From: UBA9554 sp038205135
GTDB taxonomy: Bacteria; Pseudomonadota; Alphaproteobacteria; Rhodobacterales; Rhodobacteraceae
NCBI GenBank assembly: GCA_038205135.1
Contig: JBBRCF010000003.1
Coordinates: 5,027-69,026, forward strand
DNA length: 64,000 nt
Direction of reading: 5' to 3'
The position numbers were made by a program, and so were the translations under genes. Within the stretch, counting starts at the first letter, position 1. Every line of letters starts with the position of its first letter. A model generated the notes under the pieces. That model was not told where the DNA came from and ran no database searches. It was given only the letters and a program-made list of their open reading frames with translations. Shown here piece after piece: positions 9,073 to 16,776 of the stretch.

Positions 9073-9795
9073 ATGGCCAATCCAACTGCTGCGATGCTTG
9101 TCATAGGGGATGAAATCTTGTCCGGTCGCACCCGAGACAGCAACATGTACCATCTGGCGCAGGAACTGACGAAACACGGGATCACCCTGTCCGAGGCGCG
9201 CGTGGTGGCCGATGACGCGCCCGCCATCGTCGCGGCGGTGCGGGCGCTGGCCGCGACGCATGACCATGTGTTCACCAGCGGAGGCATCGGGCCGACCCAT
9301 GATGACATCACCGCAGACTGCATCGCACAGGCATTCGACGCGAAGATCAGTGTGCGCGACGACGCCAGCGCGCTGTTGGGAGCGCATTATGCGCGGCAGG
9401 GGCTGGAATTCAACGCGGCGCGGCAACGGATGGCGCGTATCCCGGACGGGGCCACGCTGATCGACAATCCGGTGTCGATCGCGCCGGGGTTCACCTTGCA
9501 CAATGTGCATGTCATGGCGGGCATCCCGGCGGTGTTCGAGGCCATGGTGGCATCGGTGTTGCCAACGCTGACCGGAGGGCCGCCGCTGATGTGGCAGACT
9601 CTGCGCCTGATGCGCGGCGAGGGCGAGGTGGCCGAACGGCTGGGCGCGCTGGCGGCGCGCTACCGAGACCTCGCGATTGGGTCGTATCCGTTTCAACGCG
9701 ATGGCGCCTTTGGCACCAATCTCGTGATCCGCGGCACGGATGGCGCACGGGTCGAGGCGGCAATGGCAGAACTGATGGGGCTGTTTCCGGCATGA
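9073..9795 (+). CDS. Molybdopterin-binding (CinA N-terminal / MoaB-like) protein
   Basis: 240-aa protein with a MoCF-biosynthesis fold: AAMLVIGDEILSGRTRDSN at the N-terminus and the binding loop FTSGGIGPTHDDITADCIA near residue 75. It has the CinA N-terminal module but lacks the C-terminal nicotinamide-nucleotide amidase domain, so it resembles stand-alone YfaY-type proteins. True molybdopterin binding is not certain for this branch. It is first of four genes joined by ATGA overlaps. Confidence 0.85.
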   Translation: MANPTAAMLVIGDEILSGRTRDSNMYHLAQELTKHGITLSEARVVADDAPAIVAAVRALAATHDHVFTSGGIGPTHDDITADCIAQAFDAKISVRDDASALLGAHYARQGLEFNAARQRMARIPDGATLIDNPVSIAPGFTLHNVHVMAGIPAVFEAMVASVLPTLTGGPPLMWQTLRLMRGEGEVAERLGALAARYRDLAIGSYPFQRDGAFGTNLVIRGTDGARVEAAMAELMGLFPA

Positions 9796-10550
9796 ACCAA
9801 CCCGCCGCCAAGGCCCCAATCATGCCGGATGCCGCTGATCTGTACGGCGTGATCGACGTGACCTGGCCGCCCGAGACGGTTGCCGATGTCGGCCCGTTTC
9901 GGGTGCGGCGCGCAGCAGGTGCGGGCGGGCGGGTCAACGCGGCCTCGCTGCTGGCGGATGGCGATCCGGGGCAGGGAGCCGTTGACGCCGCGGTTGCGGC
10001 GATGACCGGTGGCCCGCGCCTGTTCATGATCCGTGATCGTGATATCGCGCTGGATGCCCGGCTGGCCGACATGCGCTACCGCATTGCCGATCCGGTGACG
10101 TTCTACATTGCCCCCGCTGCGGCGCTGGCGGCGCGCGACCTGCCCCGGGTCTGCGCCTTTACCTTGTGGGAACCGCTGGCGATCCAGATCGACATCTGGG
10201 ATCAGGGCGGCATCGGTGCGGCGCGGCGCGCGGTGATGGACCGGGCAGATTGCCCCAAGGCATCGATTCTGGGGCGGCTGAACGACAGCCCCGCCTGTGC
10301 CGGCTATGTCGGGCTGGCGGGTGACATCGCCATGATGCATGCGCTGAGTGTGCTGCCGCATCAGCGGCGTCAGGGGATGGGTGGCCATGCCCTGACCGCT
10401 GCGGCACGCTGGACGGTCGCCGCGGGGGGGCGTTGGGTGTCTCTGGTGGTGGCACAGGACAATGCGGGGGCGAATGCGCTCTATGCTTCCCTCGGGATGG
10501 TGCCCGTGGGAAGCTATCATTACCGCATCCATCCGGAGGACCGCAAATGA
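9792..10550 (+). CDS. GNAT family N-acetyltransferase
   Basis: 252-aa acetyltransferase-like protein. The C-terminal half has the acetyl-CoA binding motif A as LSVLPHQRRQGMGGHALTAA, followed by VSLVVAQDNAGANALYASLGM, typical of the last GNAT strands. The N-terminal 120 residues match no motif I know and may set substrate specificity. The ATG overlaps the upstream stop (ATGA), so translation is coupled. The substrate is unknown. Confidence 0.85.
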   Translation: MNQPAAKAPIMPDAADLYGVIDVTWPPETVADVGPFRVRRAAGAGGRVNAASLLADGDPGQGAVDAAVAAMTGGPRLFMIRDRDIALDARLADMRYRIADPVTFYIAPAAALAARDLPRVCAFTLWEPLAIQIDIWDQGGIGAARRAVMDRADCPKASILGRLNDSPACAGYVGLAGDIAMMHALSVLPHQRRQGMGGHALTAAARWTVAAGGRWVSLVVAQDNAGANALYASLGMVPVGSYHYRIHPEDRK

Positions 10551-11113
10551 CCCGCCTGCCGACCGCCCTGAACCTGCCGCCGGTGGACCCCTTGCCGGAA
10601 AAGACCCAGAAATATTTCGACATCTGCACCGACAAGCTGGGCATGGTGCCGAACGTGCTGGCGGCGCATGCCTTCGACATCGACATGCTGAACGCCTTTG
10701 CCACGCTGTACAACAAGCTGATGCTGGCGGATTCGGGTCTGACCAAGCTGGAACGCGAAATGATCGCGGTGGCGGTGTCGTCGGTGAACCGCTGTTTCTA
10801 CTGCCTGACGGCGCATGGCGCGGCGGTGCGGGAATTGTCCGGCAACCCGGTGCTAGGCGAAATGATGGTGATGAACTGGCGTGTCGCAGACCTGACCCCG
10901 AAACAGCGCGCCATGCTGGCCTTTGCCGAAAAGGTGACGGTCGCATCGCATACCATTTTAGAGGATGACCGGCAGGGCCTGCGCGATCAGGGATTTCTGG
11001 ATCGCGACATCTGGGACATTGCCAATGTCGCAGCGTTTTTCAACATGACGAACCGGGTCGCGTCCGCCACCGACATGCGCCCGAACATCGAGTATCACGC
11101 GCAGTTCCGATGA
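10547..11113 (+). CDS. AhpD-like peroxidase-related (carboxymuconolactone decarboxylase family) protein
   Basis: 188-aa protein of the CMD/AhpD superfamily, peroxidase-related subgroup. The redox motif is CFYC at Cys83/Cys86 followed by LTAH with His90, embedded in LEREMIAVAVSSVNRC. Members reduce alkyl hydroperoxides or relay thiol electrons; the physiological substrate here is unknown. The start overlaps the previous stop and its own stop overlaps the next start. Length is normal for the subgroup. Confidence 0.88.
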   Translation: MTRLPTALNLPPVDPLPEKTQKYFDICTDKLGMVPNVLAAHAFDIDMLNAFATLYNKLMLADSGLTKLEREMIAVAVSSVNRCFYCLTAHGAAVRELSGNPVLGEMMVMNWRVADLTPKQRAMLAFAEKVTVASHTILEDDRQGLRDQGFLDRDIWDIANVAAFFNMTNRVASATDMRPNIEYHAQFR

Positions 11114-12072
11114 AGTCATGGGCCGTCATTCTGGCTTTGCTGGCAAGCCCGGTGGCCAGCGCCGAGGTGCCATCGCTGGGTTTGCCCGACGGTGCCCGGA
11201 TGGTGCTGGACCAGATCCGTCCGGACACCGGCCATGATCTGCCCATCGGCCCCTTTGCGGGGTTTCTGCCGACCGACCCGCGCGAAGGACTGGTCACGCT
11301 GCGGGTCTGGCAGATGGCGGGCGAAATGCAAACCCTGCGTCTGCTGGATCCGCTGCGCGACCAGATCATCGCCGCAGGGTTCACGCCCGTGTTTGCCTGT
11401 CGCGATGTGGCCTGCGGCGGCTATGATTTCCGCTTTGCCACCGAGGTCGCCCCGCCGCCCGAAATGCAGGTGGACCTGACGGATTTTCTTTTTCTGTCGG
11501 CGGCACGGCAGGATGAACGGCTGTCGTTGTTGGTGTCGCGGGCGGGCCGCACAGGGTTTGTCCAGATGATCCATGTCGCTCCCATGCTGGCCGCGACGGG
11601 CCAGCCCGCGGCACAGACCCCGGCGGCCCCTGCGGTCCCGGCGGCCCCGGCGGGGGCGGCCCCCGCGGCTCCTGTGGCATCCGGGGCCGGCGATCCGTCG
11701 TTCGGGCCACAATTGCTGTCGGTGGGGCGGGTGGTGCTGGCGGATCTGTCTTTTGCGACCGGCGCGGCCGAACTGGGACCGGGGCCTTTTGCATCGCTGG
11801 ATGCGCTGGCACGGTTTCTGGCGGAAAATACTGCGCGGCGGGTCGCGCTGGTTGGCCACACCGATGCGGTGGGGACACTGGACGGCAACATCGCCTTGTC
11901 CGAACGGCGCGCGGTGGCGGTGCTGGAACGTCTGGTTTCGGAATACTCTGTCGCGCGGGGTCAGGTCGAGGCGCGCGGCATCGGCTATCTGGCGCCTCTG
12001 ATGCCCAGCACGACCCCCGAAGGCCGCGACCAGAACCGGCGCGTCGAGGCCGTGCTGTTGGCCGCCAATTGA
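11110..12072 (+). CDS. OmpA-family protein
   Basis: 320-aa envelope protein. A signal peptide (MKSWAVILALLASPVASA) is followed by a novel N-terminal domain of about 150 residues with a Cys pair in FACRDVACGGYDF. An Ala/Pro-rich linker comes next, and then an OmpA C-terminal peptidoglycan-binding domain (ALVGHTDAVGTLDGNIALSERRA and GRDQNRRVEAVL). It probably sits in the periplasm or outer membrane and binds peptidoglycan. It is the last gene of the ATGA-linked group and the only clearly exported member. Confidence 0.88.
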   Translation: MKSWAVILALLASPVASAEVPSLGLPDGARMVLDQIRPDTGHDLPIGPFAGFLPTDPREGLVTLRVWQMAGEMQTLRLLDPLRDQIIAAGFTPVFACRDVACGGYDFRFATEVAPPPEMQVDLTDFLFLSAARQDERLSLLVSRAGRTGFVQMIHVAPMLAATGQPAAQTPAAPAVPAAPAGAAPAAPVASGAGDPSFGPQLLSVGRVVLADLSFATGAAELGPGPFASLDALARFLAENTARRVALVGHTDAVGTLDGNIALSERRAVAVLERLVSEYSVARGQVEARGIGYLAPLMPSTTPEGRDQNRRVEAVLLAAN

Positions 12073-12086
12073 CGTTCAGGATCTCC

Positions 12087-12581
12087 TTACAGATTGCCGT
12101 TGTTGCGGACCAGCGCCGCGTTGTGATCCAGCAACCGGTCCAGCAGGGCGATGAACTGGCGCGCCTCGGCCAGTGACAGGCAGGCCAGCACCTCGTCGTT
12201 GCGGTCACGGGCAAATGTCAGCGCCTTGGCATGGCAGGTGGTGCCTGTGGCGGTCAAAGTCAATTCTACCTTGCGCGCATCCACCGGGCAGACGCGGCTG
12301 GTCAGCTTGCCCCGTGTGACCAAGGCCTGAACAGTGCGGCTCAGTTGACCCTTGTCCATCAGAATGCGGTCAGCCAATTGCTGCAACCCCAGCGGCGCAA
12401 GGGCCGCCACCAGCCCCAGCACCCGCCATTCGTTCAGCGTCAGGTCAAAGGCTTTGCGAAAGATCACCGTGCCGTCGTGGGCATTGATTGCGGCAAACCG
12501 CGCGATCTTGAAGGTCAGCATATCCTCGATGGTCGTGATGTCGGGATGCAACCGTTGGTCCGGATCGTCGGTCTGTGTCAT
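12087..12581 (-). CDS. MarR-family transcriptional regulator
   Basis: 164-aa winged-helix regulator. After an N-terminal dimer helix come LTLNEWRVLGLVAALAPLG and the recognition region LADRILMDKGQLSRTVQALVTRGK, then a wing with VDARKVELTLT. The ATG at 12581 has AGGAGG 7 bp upstream. It converges on the OmpA-like gene with only 14 bp between them. No ligand or target can be read from the sequence. Confidence 0.9.
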   Translation of the reverse strand: MTQTDDPDQRLHPDITTIEDMLTFKIARFAAINAHDGTVIFRKAFDLTLNEWRVLGLVAALAPLGLQQLADRILMDKGQLSRTVQALVTRGKLTSRVCPVDARKVELTLTATGTTCHAKALTFARDRNDEVLACLSLAEARQFIALLDRLLDHNAALVRNNGNL

Positions 12582-12666
12582 GCATGCCTCCTGTCCTTCG
12601 CACAGGCTGCGACAACCTTGGCACGGGTTCCAGCGAAAAAATGCGGGTCTGGCCCGGCAAGGCAGT

Positions 12667-13098
12667 TCAGATCGCCGCGCGCAGGCGGGTCTGAAACTGC
12701 GGGATCACGCGGGGATGGGTCAGGAATGTGTCCAGCGGCATCATCTGCCAGGCCGAGCCTTCGTTGCCCAACCGCAGGGCGGCAGCGTCGAAAACAAGTG
12801 GCAGCGCCACAAAGAACCACACCACCCGGCCGGCTTGGTCCAGATACCCGCTGGCGTGGCGGGGCGTTTGCGCGAACAGGTCCAGCGCCAGTTCTTCGGC
12901 GGCTTCGCGACAGGCGCAGGCCCATGGGGATTCGGTGCCTTCGCGTCCGCCACCGGGCAGGTCCCACCAGCCGGGCCATGGAATGTCGGGTTTGTCGTCG
13001 CGCAGCAGGGTCGCGACCGTGCCCTGCCAGATCACGGCGACCTTGGCACCATGAAACGGATCAGTTGTCGTTGATGTCGCGGTCCCAGATACGGACAT
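12667..13098 (-). CDS. Nudix hydrolase
   Basis: 143-aa Nudix protein hydrolysing a nucleoside-diphosphate-linked substrate of unknown identity. The Nudix box reads GGGREGTESPWACACREAAEEL, with the REAAEEL core intact. The only usable in-frame start is the ATG at 13098, so the gene begins 38 bp inside the nfeD-like gene in another frame. No in-frame start lies between that point and the conserved domain. The long overlap suggests translational coupling to the SPFH-NfeD pair. Confidence 0.82.
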   Translation of the reverse strand: MSVSGTATSTTTDPFHGAKVAVIWQGTVATLLRDDKPDIPWPGWWDLPGGGREGTESPWACACREAAEELALDLFAQTPRHASGYLDQAGRVVWFFVALPLVFDAAALRLGNEGSAWQMMPLDTFLTHPRVIPQFQTRLRAAI

Positions 13099-13342
13099 TG
13101 CCCCGATCCCGTGGAAAAACGCGATTAAGCCACCACCAGGCCACGACCGACGCCAGCGCAAAGACCAGCACCGTCGCTGCAAAGGATGTACCGAACAGCC
13201 CCGTTGCCACCAATGCCGCCATGGCCAGCGCGCCGATGGCGAACCCCAGCAGGATAAACCCCGGCAGCAGCATTTCCGCCACGCCCAGCATCGCCGCAAA
13301 CACCAGCCAGACCCACCACAATTTCCAAGCCTCCATCAGCAT
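13061..13342 (-). CDS. NfeD-family short membrane protein
   Basis: 93-aa protein of the short NfeD type. It has membrane segments near residues 7-27, 29-48 and 52-70 and a truncated OB-like tail (WWWLNRVFPRDRGNVRIWD). It directly follows an SPFH-domain gene, with its start 2 bp before the SPFH stop signal region. NfeD proteins are typical partners of stomatin-like SPFH proteins in membrane microdomains. A second ATG at 13336 is an equal alternative start. Confidence 0.85.
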   Translation of the reverse strand: MLMEAWKLWWVWLVFAAMLGVAEMLLPGFILLGFAIGALAMAALVATGLFGTSFAATVLVFALASVVAWWWLNRVFPRDRGNVRIWDRDINDN

Positions 13343-13343
13343 A

Positions 13344-14228
13344 TCAGCGTCCTTTCAACAACTTGAAGGCATCTGAAAACGCTTCCAACGCGGCGGCGGG
13401 CAGAATGATCGTCTGTTTGCCCTGGCCCGAGGCGACTGCCTCCAGCGCTTCTACCTGCCGCAGGGCGACCTGATACTGCGCCGCTTCGATGCCGTTTTCG
13501 CGGATCGCGCCGGCGACGACACTGGTGGCATAGGCTTCGGCATCGGCCTGAATGCGGCGCGCCTTGGCCTCTTGTTCGGCGGCATACAACTGCGCATCGG
13601 CGGCCAGTTCGACGGAGCGTTTCTTGCCTTCGGCCTCGGTCACCTGCGCGCGGCGGGCGCGTTCGGCGTTCAGCTGTTGCAGCATTGCGGCGCGGGTCGC
13701 GCTGTCCAGATTCACGTCCAGAATCTCGGCCCGGGTCACCTCGATGCCCCAGTCATCGACCATGGCGCGGACCGCCTCGCGAATCTTGTGAATCAGTTCG
13801 TTGCGGTTCGACTGGACCTGATCCAGTTCCATCTTGCCGATTTCCGACCGTACGATGCCGGCCACGGTGGTTGCAATCGCGCCATCGACATCACGGATGC
13901 GGTAGACGGTCTTTTCCGGTTCGGTGATGCGGTAAAATACCGATGTTTCGACCTTGACCAGCACGTTGTCGAGGGTGATCGCATCCTGTTCGGCGGTTGG
14001 CAGCTGCCGTTCAAGAATCGAGATGCGATGTGCCACCACATCCAGAAACGGCACGATGAAATTCAGCCCCGGCCCCAGAACCGCATGCAGCCGCCCGAAC
14101 CGTTCGATCACGAATTTTTCGGACTGCGGCACGATGCGGACCGCTTTCCACAACGTGACAATGATCAGGACGGCAATCGCCAGATACGCGGCGTTCGACC
14201 CGATGAATTCGACGATCACGTCGTCCAT
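13344..14228 (-). CDS. SPFH/Band 7 (stomatin/prohibitin-like) membrane protein
   Basis: 294-aa SPFH protein of the QmcA/stomatin-like type. One N-terminal membrane segment (about residues 12-30) is followed by VPQSEKFVIERFGRLHAVLGPGLNFIVPFLD, the Band 7 core, and a long Ala/Glu-rich coiled coil (about residues 175-250). The ATG at 14228 follows GGGAGAA; an earlier in-frame ATG at 14243 lacks this signal. Such proteins form large oligomers that organise membrane proteases and lipids. It heads an operon with nfeD and the Nudix gene. Confidence 0.93.
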   Translation of the reverse strand: MDDVIVEFIGSNAAYLAIAVLIIVTLWKAVRIVPQSEKFVIERFGRLHAVLGPGLNFIVPFLDVVAHRISILERQLPTAEQDAITLDNVLVKVETSVFYRITEPEKTVYRIRDVDGAIATTVAGIVRSEIGKMELDQVQSNRNELIHKIREAVRAMVDDWGIEVTRAEILDVNLDSATRAAMLQQLNAERARRAQVTEAEGKKRSVELAADAQLYAAEQEAKARRIQADAEAYATSVVAGAIRENGIEAAQYQVALRQVEALEAVASGQGKQTIILPAAALEAFSDAFKLLKGR

Positions 14229-14308
14229 GCCGTTCTCCCTCATCTGCTGCGCTACTGCTTAGCCCCCCGGTGCCGTCAGGCCAACCGATTTTGCCGGTGC
14301 AAATTAAC

Positions 14309-14337
14309 AAACCCCCGGGCCGGGGGCCGCGGGGGTT
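14309..14337 (-). terminator. Likely terminator of rpsU
   Basis: A GC-rich inverted repeat (AACCCCCG / CGGGGGTT) lies 33 bp after the rpsU stop. Read on the minus strand it is followed by a T-rich stretch (TTTGTTAATTT). Confidence 0.7.
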
Positions 14338-14369
14338 GTCATTTCGACATCCGAACAAGAAAGCCTGCC

Positions 14370-14576
14370 TTACAGCATGCCTTCGCGTTGCAGCTTCTTG
14401 CGCGCCAGCTTGCGGGCCCGACGGACCGCTTCGGCTTTTTCGCGCGCCCGCTTGACCGAAGGTTTCTCGAAATGCTGCTTGAGCTTCATTTCGCGAAAGA
14501 CACCTTCGCGCTGCAGTTTCTTCTTCAGAGCCCGAAGGGCCTGATCGACGTTGTTGTCGCGAACACTTACCTGCAT
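14370..14576 (-). CDS. rpsU: 30S ribosomal protein S21
   Basis: 68-aa basic ribosomal protein starting MQVSVRDNNVDQALRALKKK, close to the consensus for alphaproteobacterial S21. The C-terminal half is almost entirely Lys/Arg/Ala. It is monocistronic with its own terminator and divergent from the COQ9-family gene, an arrangement common enough in this group to have named that family. Confidence 0.97.
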   Translation of the reverse strand: MQVSVRDNNVDQALRALKKKLQREGVFREMKLKQHFEKPSVKRAREKAEAVRRARKLARKKLQREGML

Positions 14577-14605
14577 GTGGTTTTCACCACCTTTCTAGGT
14601 TGAGT

Positions 14606-14619
14606 TGCAATGAATTGCA
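14606..14619. promoter_or_regulatory. Short palindrome between rpsU and coq9
   Basis: TGCAAT-GA-ATTGCA, a perfect 6-bp inverted repeat, lies 30 bp before the rpsU start and 67 bp before the coq9 start. It could be an operator or chance; no regulator is recognised. Confidence 0.25.
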
Positions 14620-14685
14620 GGATGGGTGCCAATAGCGCAGCATATCCTATATGTCTAGATCAAAGCATGCCTGACGGAGGTTCCC

Positions 14686-15390
14686 ATGCCCGATACCACA
14701 GCTGAACTGGATCGCCTGCTGGATGCGGCGTTGATGCATGTGCCGTTTGACGGCTGGTCGGCGGATACTTTCTCCGCTGCGGTGCGTGATTCGGGACTGG
14801 ACCTGACGGTTGCCCGCGCCATCTGCCCGCGCGGTGCGGTCGATCTGGCGATGGCGTTCCACCGGCGCGGTGATGCGCTGATGGTGGGCCGGATGCAGGC
14901 CGCCGATCTGGCTGCGATGCGCTACAGCGACCGGGTGACGTTTGCGATCCGCGCCCGGCTCGAGGCGATCAGCGACAAGGAAGCCGTGCGGCGCGGGTCC
15001 ACCCTGTTTGCGCTGCCGCAACATGCCGCGGATGGCGCGCGGCTGATCTGGGGCACGGCGGATGCGATCTGGACCGCGCTGGGCGACACCTCGACCGACA
15101 TCAACTGGTACACCAAACGCGCCACGCTGTCCGCGGTCTATGGCGCGTCCGTGCTGTATTGGCTGGGAGACCAGTCCGAAGACCACGCGGCAACCTGGGC
15201 CTTTGTCGACCGTCGCATCGCTGATGTGATGCAGATCGAAAAGGTCAAGACGACGCTGCGGGACAACAAGCTGTTTTCGGCCCTGATGGCCGGTCCCAAC
15301 ATGATCTTGTCCAAGGTGCGCGCGCCCGCGCCACGGCCCGACATGCCGGGGCGCTGGTCCGCGCCAACCGGGACGCCCGACGCGAACTAG
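14686..15390 (+). CDS. coq9: COQ9 family protein (rpsU-divergent type)
   Basis: 234-aa COQ9-family protein. Eukaryotic COQ9 binds lipids and presents intermediates to COQ7 in ubiquinone synthesis; the bacterial role is assumed to be similar. Conserved stretches are SWYTKR-like INWYTKRATLSAVY and LYWLGDQSEDHAATWAFVDRRI in the C-terminal half. The N-terminal region is TetR-like in fold in known homologues. GGAGG lies just before the ATG. Its stop overlaps that of the facing membrane protein gene in CTAG. Confidence 0.92.
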   Translation: MPDTTAELDRLLDAALMHVPFDGWSADTFSAAVRDSGLDLTVARAICPRGAVDLAMAFHRRGDALMVGRMQAADLAAMRYSDRVTFAIRARLEAISDKEAVRRGSTLFALPQHAADGARLIWGTADAIWTALGDTSTDINWYTKRATLSAVYGASVLYWLGDQSEDHAATWAFVDRRIADVMQIEKVKTTLRDNKLFSALMAGPNMILSKVRAPAPRPDMPGRWSAPTGTPDAN

Positions 15391-15725
15391 GCTGTGACCC
15401 ACAACGTCGCGGCATGAAGGGCCGCGATGCCCAGATTGGTGATCACCACCGGGTTGCGCGCGCCGACAGCGGGCAGGGTGGCGACTTTGTAGATCACCTG
15501 CACCGCCAGCATGGCCTGGGCATGGGGCAGAATGTCGTGACCCGCCCATGACGCCGCCAGCAGCGCGACTGATGCCAGCAGGATCGCGCCATAGACGCAG
15601 ATCAGGATGCGCCGGGCCGGCGTGTCCGGTCCATAGGCCCGCTGTGCAGGCAGGTCATTGGCGATCAGAAAGCCGACCACTGGCACCAGCACAGCGATAT
15701 TCACCATCAGGGACAGGTTCAGCAT
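15387..15725 (-). CDS. Small four-helix membrane protein of unknown function
   Basis: 112 aa; I do not recognise a named family. Four hydrophobic segments are visible at about residues 5-23, 43-63, 70-88 and 92-110, with few charged residues, so it is an inner-membrane protein. The ATG at 15725 follows a good AGGAG site. It is convergent with coq9 (4-bp CTAG overlap) and divergent from the quinone oxidoreductase gene. No catalytic motif is visible. Confidence 0.75.
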   Translation of the reverse strand: MLNLSLMVNIAVLVPVVGFLIANDLPAQRAYGPDTPARRILICVYGAILLASVALLAASWAGHDILPHAQAMLAVQVIYKVATLPAVGARNPVVITNLGIAALHAATLWVTA

Positions 15726-15790
15726 CGGTGTCTCCTGTTTCCTCATGCGCTTTGGCTTGATACGCAGTCCTGAACCCGGAGGATCACCCA

Positions 15791-16774
15791 ATGCCACAAA
15801 TGATGCGCGCTGTCGAAATCGCTGCCCCCGGCGGGCCCGAGATGCTGCGGCTGACCGAACGGCCGCGCCCGGTGGCCGGGCATGGTCAGGTTGTGATCCG
15901 CGTGGCCTATGCGGGGGTGAACCGGCCCGATGCGCTGCAACGTGCGGGGGCCTATGCGCCGCCGCCCGGTGCGTCCGATCTGCCGGGGCTGGAATGTGCC
16001 GGGCATGTCGCCGAGGTCGGCCCGGGCGTGACCGAATGGCGTGCGGGCGACGCGGTCTGCGCCCTGTTGCCCGGTGGCGGTTATGCCGAATATGTGACGA
16101 CGCCTGCCGCGCATTGTCTGCCGGTGCCTGTGGGCATGGACCTGCGCGCCGCCGCCTGTTTGCCAGAGACATATTTCACAGTCTGGACCAACGTATTCAT
16201 GCGCGGGCGTCTGACGGCGGGCGAACGGTTTCTGGTGCATGGCGGCGCGTCCGGCATCGGCACGACGGCCATTCAGCTGGCCCGCGCCTTTGGTGCGCGG
16301 GTGTTCACCACTGTGGGCAGGGCCGACAAGGTCGCCCCGGTGATGGCGCTTGGGGCGGAACGCGTGATCATCCACACATCCGAGGATTTCGTCGGTGTGA
16401 TGACGGCGGCGGGTGGGGCCGATCTGATCCTCGACATGGTCGGCGGGCCCTATCTGCCGCGCAACCTGACTGCGCTGGCCAATGACGGGCGGCTGGTGCA
16501 GATCGCGTTTCTGCAAGGACCCAAGGTCGAGGTGAACTTTGCGCAAATGATGACGCGGCGGTTGACGATCACCGGGTCCACGCTGCGCCCGCAATCCGAT
16601 CTGGCCAAGGCGCGCATTGCCGAAGGGCTGCGCGCCCATGTCTGGCCGTTGCTGGCGGCGGGCACGGTGGCGCCGGTCATGGACAGCGAATTCGCGTTGG
16701 CTGATGCCGCCGGTGCGCATGCCCGGATGGAAGGATCGACGCATATCGGCAAGATCGTCCTGAAGGTGGCCTGA
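15791..16774 (+). CDS. NAD(P)H-quinone oxidoreductase, PIG3-like MDR family
   Basis: 327-aa zinc-free medium-chain reductase. It has the N-terminal GroES-like fold (VAYAGVNRPDALQRAGAY) and a Rossmann domain with HGGASGIGTTAIQLARAFGARVF. Catalytic zinc ligands of alcohol dehydrogenases are absent. The PIG3 subgroup reduces quinones with NADPH. CGGAGGA precedes the ATG at 15791. It converges on the FAD monooxygenase gene with 2 bp between stops. The quinone substrate is inferred from the family. Confidence 0.9.
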   Translation: MPQMMRAVEIAAPGGPEMLRLTERPRPVAGHGQVVIRVAYAGVNRPDALQRAGAYAPPPGASDLPGLECAGHVAEVGPGVTEWRAGDAVCALLPGGGYAEYVTTPAAHCLPVPVGMDLRAAACLPETYFTVWTNVFMRGRLTAGERFLVHGGASGIGTTAIQLARAFGARVFTTVGRADKVAPVMALGAERVIIHTSEDFVGVMTAAGGADLILDMVGGPYLPRNLTALANDGRLVQIAFLQGPKVEVNFAQMMTRRLTITGSTLRPQSDLAKARIAEGLRAHVWPLLAAGTVAPVMDSEFALADAAGAHARMEGSTHIGKIVLKVA

Positions 16775-16776
16775 GG

